Of a stretch of DNA of 64,000 nucleotides, positions 16,144 to 23,870 are shown one piece after another. The stretch's first letter is position 1; every line of letters begins with the position of its first letter. The notes beneath the pieces were generated by a model. That model saw only the letters and a list, made by a program, of their open reading frames with translations. It did not search any database and was not told the origin of the DNA. A program made the position numbers and the translations under genes. The stretch is from Amycolatopsis tucumanensis (lineage in GTDB: Bacteria > Actinomycetota > Actinomycetes > Mycobacteriales > Pseudonocardiaceae): positions 124,001 to 188,000 of the forward strand of contig NZ_JAKGSD010000005.1 in the NCBI RefSeq assembly GCF_021654135.1. Direction: 5' to 3'.

Positions 16144-17285
16144 GCTGGGCCGAGGAGCGGCGGGAGAACAAGCGCGCCGAGGCGCTGATCCGGCGTGAGG
16201 ACGCCGCTGCGGCGGCGCAGGTGCGGATTGCGGAGCGGCAGGCGAGCGCGCGGATCAAGCGGGAGGATGAGCAGGCCCGGCAGGACGCCAAGCGGCAGGC
16301 CGCCGCGGCGCGGCGGGAGCGCCGCGCCGCGGCCTGGCGCGGTCTGCGGTCCTGGCTGGGCGAGCGGATCGTGGAGCTGCTGATTTACCCGATCGCGCTG
16401 CTGTCCTTCGCACTGGCGGCCCCGTCGATGGCCGCCTACGGCACCACCGTCTACGGCTCCGCCCTGGGGGCGCTGCTGCCCGGGATCACCGAGCTGGGGA
16501 TGTGGGCGTTCGCGATCGCGGTGGTGATCGAGCGGCGGCGGCACCCGGCGAAGTCGGTGTGGGGGCTGGTGGCCGGGGTACTGGTGTTCGGCGCGGTCGC
16601 GTTCGGCATCAACTTCACTCACGGCCTGACCGTCGCCTGGGACCACGGCGTGGTCATGGGCACCGCCTCGATCGCCGGAGTGGTGGCCCACCAGCTCACG
16701 CTGGCCGCGCCGCCGCGATCCCGGCAGGAGCGGCGGGAGGCCCGGATCGAGCGCGCCGCCGCCCGCAAGATCGCCCGCATCCGCAAGGCCGCGGTCCGGC
16801 AGGCGGTCGCCGAGATCGACCAGACCGGCTCGGCACGCTTGATCTACGCGCCGGGGCGCTACGTGCTGGCGGGGCGGGCACGTCTGGAGTCGGCGATCGT
16901 GCCCGGCCTGCCCCCGGCGGAGTCGACCGACTGGGACCGCGAGCTGGCCGATCTGCTGGCCCAGCAGAACGCGGCCACCGCCACCGGCTCGGGTCGGGAG
17001 ATCGAGCCGGACCGCACGGCGGGGGACTCGATCGAGGGCGGCTCGATCGCGACCCTCGACCGTCCCGGTGACCAGCAAAAATCGAGCAATCGTCGGCCGA
17101 AGATCGGGGGGCGTCCGGGGCGCTCGATCGAGCAGTTGCGCGCCGAGCTGGACCGGGTGCTCAAGGCCCGTCCGGGCTCGATCGACCCGACCAAGGCCGA
17201 GCAGATCCGCAAGGCGCTGCGCTGCTCGCCCAAGTCCGCGCGGGAGCTGCGGGATGACTACCTGAAGGGAGGCGAGAGCCGATGA
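16140..17285 (+). CDS. DUF2637 membrane protein
   Basis: The 381-residue protein has a highly charged coiled-coil N-terminus (about residues 1-70), four hydrophobic helices between roughly 78 and 190 (including GMWAFAIAVVIERRRHP and VWGLVAGVLVFGAVAFGINF), then a basic region and a C-terminal helical domain rich in Ser/Arg. This layout and the ITELGMWA/E-R-R-R-HP phrase match the DUF2637 proteins often encoded just upstream of TraB in actinomycete elements. ATG 16140 overlaps the previous stop and its stop overlaps traB. A role in anchoring or regulating transfer is inferred. Confidence 0.82.
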   Translation: MSWAEERRENKRAEALIRREDAAAAAQVRIAERQASARIKREDEQARQDAKRQAAAARRERRAAAWRGLRSWLGERIVELLIYPIALLSFALAAPSMAAYGTTVYGSALGALLPGITELGMWAFAIAVVIERRRHPAKSVWGLVAGVLVFGAVAFGINFTHGLTVAWDHGVVMGTASIAGVVAHQLTLAAPPRSRQERREARIERAAARKIARIRKAAVRQAVAEIDQTGSARLIYAPGRYVLAGRARLESAIVPGLPPAESTDWDRELADLLAQQNAATATGSGREIEPDRTAGDSIEGGSIATLDRPGDQQKSSNRRPKIGGRPGRSIEQLRAELDRVLKARPGSIDPTKAEQIRKALRCSPKSARELRDDYLKGGESR

Positions 17286-19531
17286 CCACCAACCAGGAGC
17301 CGGAGGCCGATCTGGCACGGGTGCACTACCTGCCCACCCGCCGCGCCGAGGGCAGCCCGGTCGAGGCGGATACGGAGGTGATCGAGGGCGAGATCGTGAC
17401 CGACGCCGAGTACCGCGCCCGGCAGCGGCAGTTGGCGATCGAGCGTTACCGCGGCTACCGCAACGACATCGTCACCGTCGGCCGCGGCACCCGCACGATG
17501 GTGCGCTGGACGGTGCAGAAGGGCCGGGAGTGCGCGGACAGCCCGATCGGGAAGTTCGCGCGCCGGCACGTCACCTACTTCGCCAAGGGGGTGGAGGCCG
17601 AACGGCAGCGCAAGAAGGCCGAACACGGCCAGGCCGACGCCCGCGCAGCTCGCGCCCGCGCCCTGGACCAGGGCGATCTGGAGCTGGCGGCGCGGCTCAA
17701 CGAGCAGATCCAGCAGGCCCGACACACCCGCGTCGACACCCTCACCAAGTGGGTCGAGCTGCACTGGTCGGCGGGCAAGAAGGCGGCATTGGCGCTGGTC
17801 ATCGCCCTGGGCGTGGCGCTCGTGGCCGGGGTGATCAACGGGTTCGGCCACTGGCTGGGCCCGTGGAACGCCAGCGACGTCCTGCACACCCTCGGCGCGA
17901 TCGTCACCACCACCGGCACCATCGTGGGCTGGAGCGTGGCGCACTGGTGGGCGTTCCTGCTGGCCGGGCTGGGCGTGTGGGGCAGCCGCCGCTGGAAGGA
18001 CGGGCAGAAGCTCGGCGAGCAGGTGCTGCCCGCGCACCTGCGCCAGACGGGCAAGCGCGTGGCCTACGTCGAGCTGACGGAGAACGCGCTGGTCGCGGCG
18101 CTGGCGAACATCGGCGTCGCGCGCCTGTCGGCCGCGATCAAGGAGGGCTGGCCCAACCGGGACACCGATCACGCGTGGGTGCGCCCGCCGATGATGGCCG
18201 AGGGCGGCAAGGCCTACACCGCCAAGCTGCGCCTGCCGATGGGCGCCGGGGTCAAGGACGTGGCCAGGGCCAAGGATCTGCTGGCCCACAACCTGGGCTG
18301 CCGCCCGCAGGAGCTGTTCGTCGACCCGGACGAGGACGACCCGACCGTGATGGACCTCTACCGGCTGGAGCCGGGGGTGCTGCGCGAGCCGGTCGACCCG
18401 TATCCGCTGCTCACCGAGGGGACGACGGACTTCTTCTCCGGGTTCCCGGTCGGCATGAGCCCGCGCGGCACGGTCGTGGAGACCACCGTGTGGGAGCGCA
18501 ACTTCGTGTTCGCCGGGCGCATGGGATCGGGCAAATCCACCATGATCAAGGCCCTGCTGGCCGGGGCCGCGCTGGACCCGCTGGTCGACATCGACGTGTT
18601 CGTCTTCGCCGACAACTTCGACTTCGACCCGCTGGCCCCGGTCCTGTCGACCTTCCTCAAGGGCGACAGCGAGGCCAACGTGCAGGCCTGCCTGGAGCAC
18701 ATCAAGGGCTTGCAGGCCGATCTCGCGGTGCGCGGGCAGCTGCTGGTCAAGCACGGCATCACCGAGGTCAACCGGGAGGTCGCGGCGAAGGAGCCCGGCC
18801 TGCGCCCCCGGATCGTGGTGATCGAGGAGTGCCAGGCGTTCTTCCGGCAGGACGACCCGCAGGAGCGCAAGCAACTGGTCAACCTGCTGGTGCGGTTTTA
18901 CTCGGCGGCCCGCAAGTACGGGATCGTGCTGGTCTTCGCCACCCCGAACCCCTCGGACCAGTCGCTGCCCCGCGACCTGATGGCCGTGACCAGCAACAAG
19001 GCCTGCGGCGCCATCGACGACAAGGCCCGCAACAACATCGTGCTCGGCGAGAAGGCCCACGAAAACGGCATCTCCGCGCTCGGGTTGAAGGCCAAGACCA
19101 AGGACAAGCTCAACGACTGCGGGACCCTGATGACCAGCGGTTTCATGGACACCCCCGGGGTGGTGCGCTCGTTCTACCTCACCCCCGAGGATCTGGCCGG
19201 CATCGCCGCCCGCGGGGCGGAGCTGCGCGGCGGGGCCACCACCCCGGCGGCCCCCGCTCCCGAGGTCCGCGACCTGGTCGAGGACCTGACCACGGTCATG
19301 GTCGGCGACGACCCGGTCAACGCCGGGGACCTGGTCGGGGCCCTGCGCGGCCTGGCCCCCGGGTACAAGCCCTACCGGGAGCTGACCAAGCCCAAGCTGG
19401 TCGCCGCGCTGGCCGAACTGGGCATCAAGCCGCCCTCCACCGGCAACCTCTACCCGGTCGATCCGGTCACTGTCCGTCAACTTCACGCCGGGCGGGTCGC
19501 CCAGCTCGAACAGGGCGACCCGACCGCCTGA
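17282..19531 (+). CDS. TraB-like conjugal DNA translocase (FtsK/SpoIIIE family)
   Basis: The 749-residue protein has two N-terminal membrane spans (about 166-186 and 222-238) and a RecA-like motor with Walker A GRMGSGKST near residue 412 and Walker B RIVVIEECQAFF near 508. The C-terminus has an FtsK-gamma-like helical part (ELTKPKLVAALAELGIK). In Streptomyces, TraB alone moves double-stranded element DNA between hyphae after binding 8-bp repeats in the clt locus. Here the repeat cluster starting at the stop codon (19531-19708) is the obvious counterpart. ATG 17282 overlaps the DUF2637 stop. Confidence 0.88.
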   Translation: MTTNQEPEADLARVHYLPTRRAEGSPVEADTEVIEGEIVTDAEYRARQRQLAIERYRGYRNDIVTVGRGTRTMVRWTVQKGRECADSPIGKFARRHVTYFAKGVEAERQRKKAEHGQADARAARARALDQGDLELAARLNEQIQQARHTRVDTLTKWVELHWSAGKKAALALVIALGVALVAGVINGFGHWLGPWNASDVLHTLGAIVTTTGTIVGWSVAHWWAFLLAGLGVWGSRRWKDGQKLGEQVLPAHLRQTGKRVAYVELTENALVAALANIGVARLSAAIKEGWPNRDTDHAWVRPPMMAEGGKAYTAKLRLPMGAGVKDVARAKDLLAHNLGCRPQELFVDPDEDDPTVMDLYRLEPGVLREPVDPYPLLTEGTTDFFSGFPVGMSPRGTVVETTVWERNFVFAGRMGSGKSTMIKALLAGAALDPLVDIDVFVFADNFDFDPLAPVLSTFLKGDSEANVQACLEHIKGLQADLAVRGQLLVKHGITEVNREVAAKEPGLRPRIVVIEECQAFFRQDDPQERKQLVNLLVRFYSAARKYGIVLVFATPNPSDQSLPRDLMAVTSNKACGAIDDKARNNIVLGEKAHENGISALGLKAKTKDKLNDCGTLMTSGFMDTPGVVRSFYLTPEDLAGIAARGAELRGGATTPAAPAPEVRDLVEDLTTVMVGDDPVNAGDLVGALRGLAPGYKPYRELTKPKLVAALAELGIKPPSTGNLYPVDPVTVRQLHAGRVAQLEQGDPTA

Positions 19532-19708
19532 GTTACAGCCGCGGCAGGTCGCCGAGCCCCCGGTTTTCGGGGGCCCGGCGGCCGGATTCCCGGCCCCACC
19601 CAGGCCGTAACTTCGTAACTTTGCGCTGATCAAGCCGGGTTACGACCCCGATCCTCGGCCGAGTTACATCCGTAACTCCTGCGCCGGGTCGTAACTCGCT
19701 TCGTAACT
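19531..19708. repeat. Cluster of GTAACT repeats, candidate clt transfer locus
   Basis: Seven exact copies of GTAACT (or AGTTAC) occur at 19531, 19607, 19615, 19662, 19672, 19691 and 19703, with a related GGTTAC at 19638. Several share the extended form CGTAACTCG. The copies at 19662 and 19672 make an inverted repeat (AGTTAC-ATCC-GTAACT), and those at 19607/19615 and 19691/19703 are direct pairs. The position immediately after the TraB-like gene matches clt loci of Streptomyces plasmids, where TraB binds short repeats. No gene is seen from 19532 to 19845. Confidence 0.65.
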
Positions 19709-19845
19709 CGCACCGCACCCCTGCGCGAAGCACTCGCCGCGCCCCCACGCGGCCCTCACGTGAACACGCACAGTCACATTCGACTGCGGCGTCGGGCTCG
19801 CGCTGGTGCACCACCTGCCTACCGGACTTCGGAAAGGACTCTCCG

Positions 19846-20292
19846 ATGGGACGTCCCCGCTACGACACCGACGAGGCGCTCGCGCTGGGCGCACTGGCCG
19901 CCCACGAGGCCGGGCACGGCGTGATCGCCGTCGTGCAGGGCATCGAGGTCGCCCACTGCAAGATCAGCGCGACCCGCGGCTACACCCGCCACCGCGACGT
20001 CACCGCCAGCCACCCCGAGATCTCGCTGGCGATCCTGCTGGCCGGGCAGGAGGCCGAGGCGTACTGGCTGACCCGCTACGCCGGCTACTGGTTCGGCTCC
20101 GCCCTGCGCGCCGCCGCCGACGCCTCCGAACACGACCTGCGCGAGGTCCGCCGCCTCCGCAAACACACCGGCCTGTCCGAAGGCCGGATCCGCTCCCGCA
20201 CCCGCTCGCTGGTGCGGCGGCACTGGGGCCGCATCGACCGCGCCGGGCACCGCCTCTACAGCCGCGGCCACCTCTCCGGCTCCGCGCTCTGA
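19846..20292 (+). CDS. Stand-alone M41-like (FtsH-type) zinc peptidase domain
   Basis: The 148-residue protein carries AAHEAGHGV (H20-E21-x-x-H24), the zinc motif in the exact wording of FtsH/M41 peptidases. This is followed by LAILLAGQEAE (64-71), equivalent to the FtsH LLAGRAAE, and by EHDLREVRR with D97 as a plausible third zinc ligand. There is no AAA+ domain and no membrane segment, so it is only the proteolytic half. ATG 19846 follows GGAAAGGA. Its substrate is unknown. Activity on an element regulator is possible. Confidence 0.75.
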   Translation: MGRPRYDTDEALALGALAAHEAGHGVIAVVQGIEVAHCKISATRGYTRHRDVTASHPEISLAILLAGQEAEAYWLTRYAGYWFGSALRAAADASEHDLREVRRLRKHTGLSEGRIRSRTRSLVRRHWGRIDRAGHRLYSRGHLSGSAL

Positions 20293-20390
20293 CCCCGGCC
20301 CAGCATCCCTCGCGCTGCTGCCGGGCCGCGCGTGACGTGTCTCCGCGCGACCCGGCAGTCCCCAACATCACTCGCTCAGGAAGAGGTTCG

Positions 20391-21047
20391 ATGCCCACCC
20401 GCACCTTGCCCGCAGCGCTGCTCGCCGTCGCGCTGCTCGCCACAACCGCCTGCGAGGTCCCCGGCAGCGACGCGACCGTCGCCGAGCCGCCCGCCGCGAG
20501 TGCCAGTCTGGCCGGGCTGCCGATCGCGCCAGAGGACACCGGCGCGCACTACGACCGTGACGACTGGCCGCACTGGTCCACCGTGCACGGCACCTGCAAC
20601 GCCCGCGAACAGGCCCTGCTCGACCAAGGGCACGGCGTGCGCGCCGACGACGAGTGCCGCCCGATCGCCGGAACGTGGGTCAGCGCCTATGACGGCGTCA
20701 CCGTCACCGACCCGGCGAAGCTGGACATCGACCACCTCGTGCCGCTCGCGGAGGTCGCCCGTTCCGGGCGCATCGAGAACGGTCGCCGCGTCGGCCCGCG
20801 GCAGTGGTCCCGCGCGGAGCGGGAGCGCTACGCCAACGACCCGGACGTCCTGGTCGTCGCGACCGCCCGCGCCAACCGGTCCAAAGGGGACTCCGACCCG
20901 GCGCACTGGCTCCCGGAGCGGGACCGGTGCAGCTACGCGCTCCGCTGGGTCGAGATCAAGACCCGCTACCGCCTCTCGATCGACCAAGCCGAACACGACG
21001 CTCTCGCCGCCGTCATGACCCACTGCCGGAACGGCGGTGACCGGTGA
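20391..21047 (+). CDS. Secreted/lipoprotein HNH-type nuclease (DUF1524-like)
   Basis: The 218-residue protein starts at ATG 20391 (GGAAGAGG upstream) with a lipoprotein signal ending LLATTAC (C21). The mature part has KLDIDHLVPLAE (His-Asp-x-x-Pro nuclease core, near 113), NRSKGDSDP (near 162) and a closing Cys-bearing helix, as in HNH nucleases of the GmrSD-C/DUF1524 group. Cysteine pairs elsewhere (TCN, DEC, RCSY, HCR) fit an exported disulfide-bonded enzyme. It would act outside the membrane, perhaps on DNA during transfer or against competing DNA. That role is inference. Confidence 0.78.
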   Translation: MPTRTLPAALLAVALLATTACEVPGSDATVAEPPAASASLAGLPIAPEDTGAHYDRDDWPHWSTVHGTCNAREQALLDQGHGVRADDECRPIAGTWVSAYDGVTVTDPAKLDIDHLVPLAEVARSGRIENGRRVGPRQWSRAERERYANDPDVLVVATARANRSKGDSDPAHWLPERDRCSYALRWVEIKTRYRLSIDQAEHDALAAVMTHCRNGGDR

Positions 21048-21223
21048 TGGCCGGTCCGTACTGCCGCTACTGCGGCCACCGCTGCTTCGTCTACCGCGTC
21101 CTGCCGGACGGCTCCTGGGCCGGGCACATGGCCACCTGCCCGGAGGGTGCCGCCCACGACCGCGAAGTCACCGGCCACGACCACACCACCGCGACCAACC
21201 CCAACCGCACCAGTCGCTCCTGA
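21047..21223 (+). CDS. Small zinc-finger protein (58 aa)
   Basis: MAGPYCRYCGHRCFVYRV opens with CxxCGxxC and continues with H and C (GHMATCPEGAAH). The start overlaps the nuclease stop. It looks like a small zinc finger with unknown role. Confidence 0.6.
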   Translation: MAGPYCRYCGHRCFVYRVLPDGSWAGHMATCPEGAAHDREVTGHDHTTATNPNRTSRS

Positions 21224-21302
21224 GCGGCTGCCGGGCCGTCCGTACTCGTGTCCGGGCGGCCCGGCAGCCCCCAAGCCCGTCCGTACTCGCGAAAGGTTCG
21301 CC

Positions 21303-21818
21303 ATGCCTACCGCCACCGCGACCGACGCCCTGACCGACCCGGAGCGCCAGTTCCTCGGCTGCCTCATGCAGATGCCCGCCCGCCCGGCGCGGCGGCTGCT
21401 GGCCGGGATGCGCGCCACCGACTTCACCGGCGGCATGGCCGCCCACGTCCTCCAACTCGCCATCGAGGTCGTGGCCGCCGAGCACACCCCGGCCCCGGTC
21501 ACCCTCTACACCCACGCCCTCGCCACCGGGCAAGCACCGGGCGAGAAGCGCCGCGAATGGCTGTCCGGCTGGCTCATCGACACCTTCCGCGACGCCCCAC
21601 CCGCCGAGCTGGCCCACCACCTCAAAGCCGTGCTGCTGGAGACCGCGTGGCGGCGCGCACTTCTCGCGCACGCCCGCCGGATCGAGCAGGCCGCGGCTGG
21701 CTCGCCCACCGCGGTGCTGCGCGAGCTGGCCGACGACACCGCCGCCATCGACGAACTGTGGACCCGCTACCAGGCCGCCACAACGGCCAACCCGACCCAC
21801 CTGGAAGTGGCTGCCTGA
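21303..21818 (+). CDS. DnaB N-terminal-domain-like protein
   Basis: The 171-residue protein begins with TDPERQFLGCLMQMPARPARRLLAGMRATDFTGGMAAHVLQLAIEVV. This follows the pattern of the helicase-loader-interacting N-terminal domain of DnaB, where E-x-x-xLG-x-LL is followed by a DF...H motif. It has no helicase motor. ATG 21303 follows GAAAGG. It may recruit the host replication machinery to the element or inhibit DnaB. Confidence 0.68.
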   Translation: MPTATATDALTDPERQFLGCLMQMPARPARRLLAGMRATDFTGGMAAHVLQLAIEVVAAEHTPAPVTLYTHALATGQAPGEKRREWLSGWLIDTFRDAPPAELAHHLKAVLLETAWRRALLAHARRIEQAAAGSPTAVLRELADDTAAIDELWTRYQAATTANPTHLEVAA

Positions 21819-23350
21819 TGTTCACCGTGACCGACTTGTTCTGCGGCGCTGGGGGATCCGGGCTCGGCGCGACCGCCGTGCCGGGTGTGGAGCTGGTGAT
21901 GGCCGCCAACCACAGCTCGCGGGCGATCGAGACCCACGCCGCGAACTTCCCCGGCTGCGAGCACGACTGCGCCGACATCTCCCAAGTGGAGCCGCGCCGC
22001 TACCGGCGCACCAACATCCTGTGGGCGAGCCCGGAGTGCACCAACCACTCCATCGCCAAGGGCCGCAAGCGCGTCAGCGTGCAGCCGAGCCTGTTCGACG
22101 AGCCCGTACCGGACCACGTGGCGGAGCGGTCCCGGGCAACGATGTGGGACGTGCCCCGCTTCGCCGAGGTGCACCGCTACGACGCCGTGATCGTGGAGAA
22201 CGTGGTCGATGCGGCGAAGTGGGCACCGTTTCGGGCGTGGCTGCTGGCGATGGACTCCTACGGCTACGACCACAAGATCGTGTCGCTGAACTCCATGCAC
22301 GCCCCCGCGATCGCCGCGCCGCGCGCACCGCAGTCGCGGGACCGGATGTACGTGGTGTTCTGGCGCAAGGGCAACCCCGCACCCCAGCTCGACATCCGCC
22401 CGAAGGCGTGGTGTCCCACCTGCGACCGGGAGGTGCGGGCGATCCAGGCGTGGAAGGGCGCCGCCCGCGTCGGCCGCTACCGACAGCAGTACCTCTACCG
22501 CTGCCCGTCGGCGACCTGCCGCCACCAGATCGTGGAGCCCTACGTGCTGCCTGCGGCGGCGGCGATCGACTGGAGCCTTCCCGGGCAGCGCATCGGCGAC
22601 CGCGACAAGCCCCTGTCCGCCAAGACCCTCGCCCGCATCCGGGCCGGGATGCTGCGCTACGCCACCCCGCAACTGGTCACCGCGGGCGGCTCGTGGAACG
22701 ACACCAGCTACCCGACCAGCCAGCCGTTCCGCACCCGCACCACGCGGGAGGCCGAAGGGCTGATCGTGCCGCTGGAAGGCCGCGACGGCAAAGAAGCCCG
22801 CCACACCGGCGAGCCGTTCCGGACCCAGACCACCCGGCACCAGGACGCCCTGGTGGTGCCCCACTACGGCACCGCCACCACCGCCGGGCCGGCCAGCGAC
22901 CCCATCGGCACGCTCACCACCCGCGACCGCTACGGGCTGGCGTTCATCGCCGAGCTGCGCGGGGGCGGCTCCACCGCCCGCGACGTCCGCGAACCCCTGG
23001 CCACCGTCTGCGCCAGCGGCAACCACCACATGCTCGTCCACCAGCGCCCCGACCCCCGGCACCACCGGGCGGGGCTGGACCTCGCGCGGTTCGCGGTCGG
23101 CACCGACGGCACCACCCACGACCGCGGCGACCTGCCACCGGCTGTCGAGAACGCCTCGTTCCGGATGCTCACCGTCGCCGAGATCCAGGCCGCCATGGCC
23201 TTCACCCCGGACTACGTGATCACCGGCAACAAGCGCGAGCAGGTCCGCCAGCTCGGCAACGGCGTCACCCCACCCGCCGCCGAATGGCTCGTCCGCTCCG
23301 TCGTCGCCTCCCTCGACACCACCGTCCACGACACCCTGGAGGCCGCCTGA
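21818..23350 (+). CDS. DNA (cytosine-5) methyltransferase, orphan, with zinc ribbon
   Basis: The 510-residue protein has motif I DLFCGAGGSGLG (5-16), motif VI IVENV (near 125), motif VIII QSRDRMYV (near 171) and motif X GNGVTPPAAEWL (near 481). The catalytic motif IV reads WASPECTNHS (Cys near 73), that is SPEC instead of the usual PCQ. A CPTC...CPSATC zinc ribbon is inserted near 198-233, and the target-recognition part contains repeated 'PF(R)T-x-TTR' phrases. No restriction enzyme is encoded nearby, so it probably protects or marks element DNA. It overlaps both neighbours by one base. Confidence 0.85.
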   Translation: MFTVTDLFCGAGGSGLGATAVPGVELVMAANHSSRAIETHAANFPGCEHDCADISQVEPRRYRRTNILWASPECTNHSIAKGRKRVSVQPSLFDEPVPDHVAERSRATMWDVPRFAEVHRYDAVIVENVVDAAKWAPFRAWLLAMDSYGYDHKIVSLNSMHAPAIAAPRAPQSRDRMYVVFWRKGNPAPQLDIRPKAWCPTCDREVRAIQAWKGAARVGRYRQQYLYRCPSATCRHQIVEPYVLPAAAAIDWSLPGQRIGDRDKPLSAKTLARIRAGMLRYATPQLVTAGGSWNDTSYPTSQPFRTRTTREAEGLIVPLEGRDGKEARHTGEPFRTQTTRHQDALVVPHYGTATTAGPASDPIGTLTTRDRYGLAFIAELRGGGSTARDVREPLATVCASGNHHMLVHQRPDPRHHRAGLDLARFAVGTDGTTHDRGDLPPAVENASFRMLTVAEIQAAMAFTPDYVITGNKREQVRQLGNGVTPPAAEWLVRSVVASLDTTVHDTLEAA

Positions 23351-23868
23351 TGCCCACACCCCGCACGCTCGACCCTGACCGCCCGTTCCGGACGCTCACC
23401 GCCACCGCCGTCCCGCGGCGGCCCCGGACCCCGGTGGTGTCCTGGGCCGACCTGGACGTCGACCGGGACGAGCTGGCCTGGCGCGACCGGGCCGCCTGCC
23501 GCGACGACGCGGAGCCGGAGGTGTTCTTTCCCGACCCGGGCGGGCAGGCCGCCGAGACGGTGGCCGCGGCCAAGCAACGCTGCGCCCTCTGCCCGGTGCG
23601 GGCCGCGTGCCTGGCCTACGCCCTGGCCCGCAAGGAGCGGTTCGGGGTATGGGGCGGGCTCACCGAACGCGAACGCCGCGCCCTGCTCCGCGGCCGGCGG
23701 CCGCGCAGCAAGTCCGGCCACCGCGACCGCGAGATCGCCCGGCTGACCCGCCTCGGCCTGACCGCGGCCGAGATCGCCGAACGGCTGGGCATCACCCCGC
23801 GCACCGTCGTCCGCAGCCGCGCCCGCGGGCGCCTGGACCACCAACCCGGAGACGTCAAGGAGTCCTGA
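23350..23868 (+). CDS. WhiB-like iron-sulfur regulator fused to a helix-turn-helix
   Basis: The 172-residue protein has the four WhiB cysteines C50, C78, C81 and C87 (CALCPVRAAC) and the turn GVWGGLTERER (99-109), which define the WhiB family and its 4Fe-4S cluster. After a basic hinge, the C-terminus adds LTAAEIAERLGITPRTVVRSRARG, a sigma-4-like helix-turn-helix. Ordinary WhiB proteins lack it. It is likely a redox- or NO-responsive regulator of element genes. ATG 23350 overlaps the methyltransferase stop. Confidence 0.85.
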   Translation: MPTPRTLDPDRPFRTLTATAVPRRPRTPVVSWADLDVDRDELAWRDRAACRDDAEPEVFFPDPGGQAAETVAAAKQRCALCPVRAACLAYALARKERFGVWGGLTERERRALLRGRRPRSKSGHRDREIARLTRLGLTAAEIAERLGITPRTVVRSRARGRLDHQPGDVKES

Positions 23869-23870
23869 TC

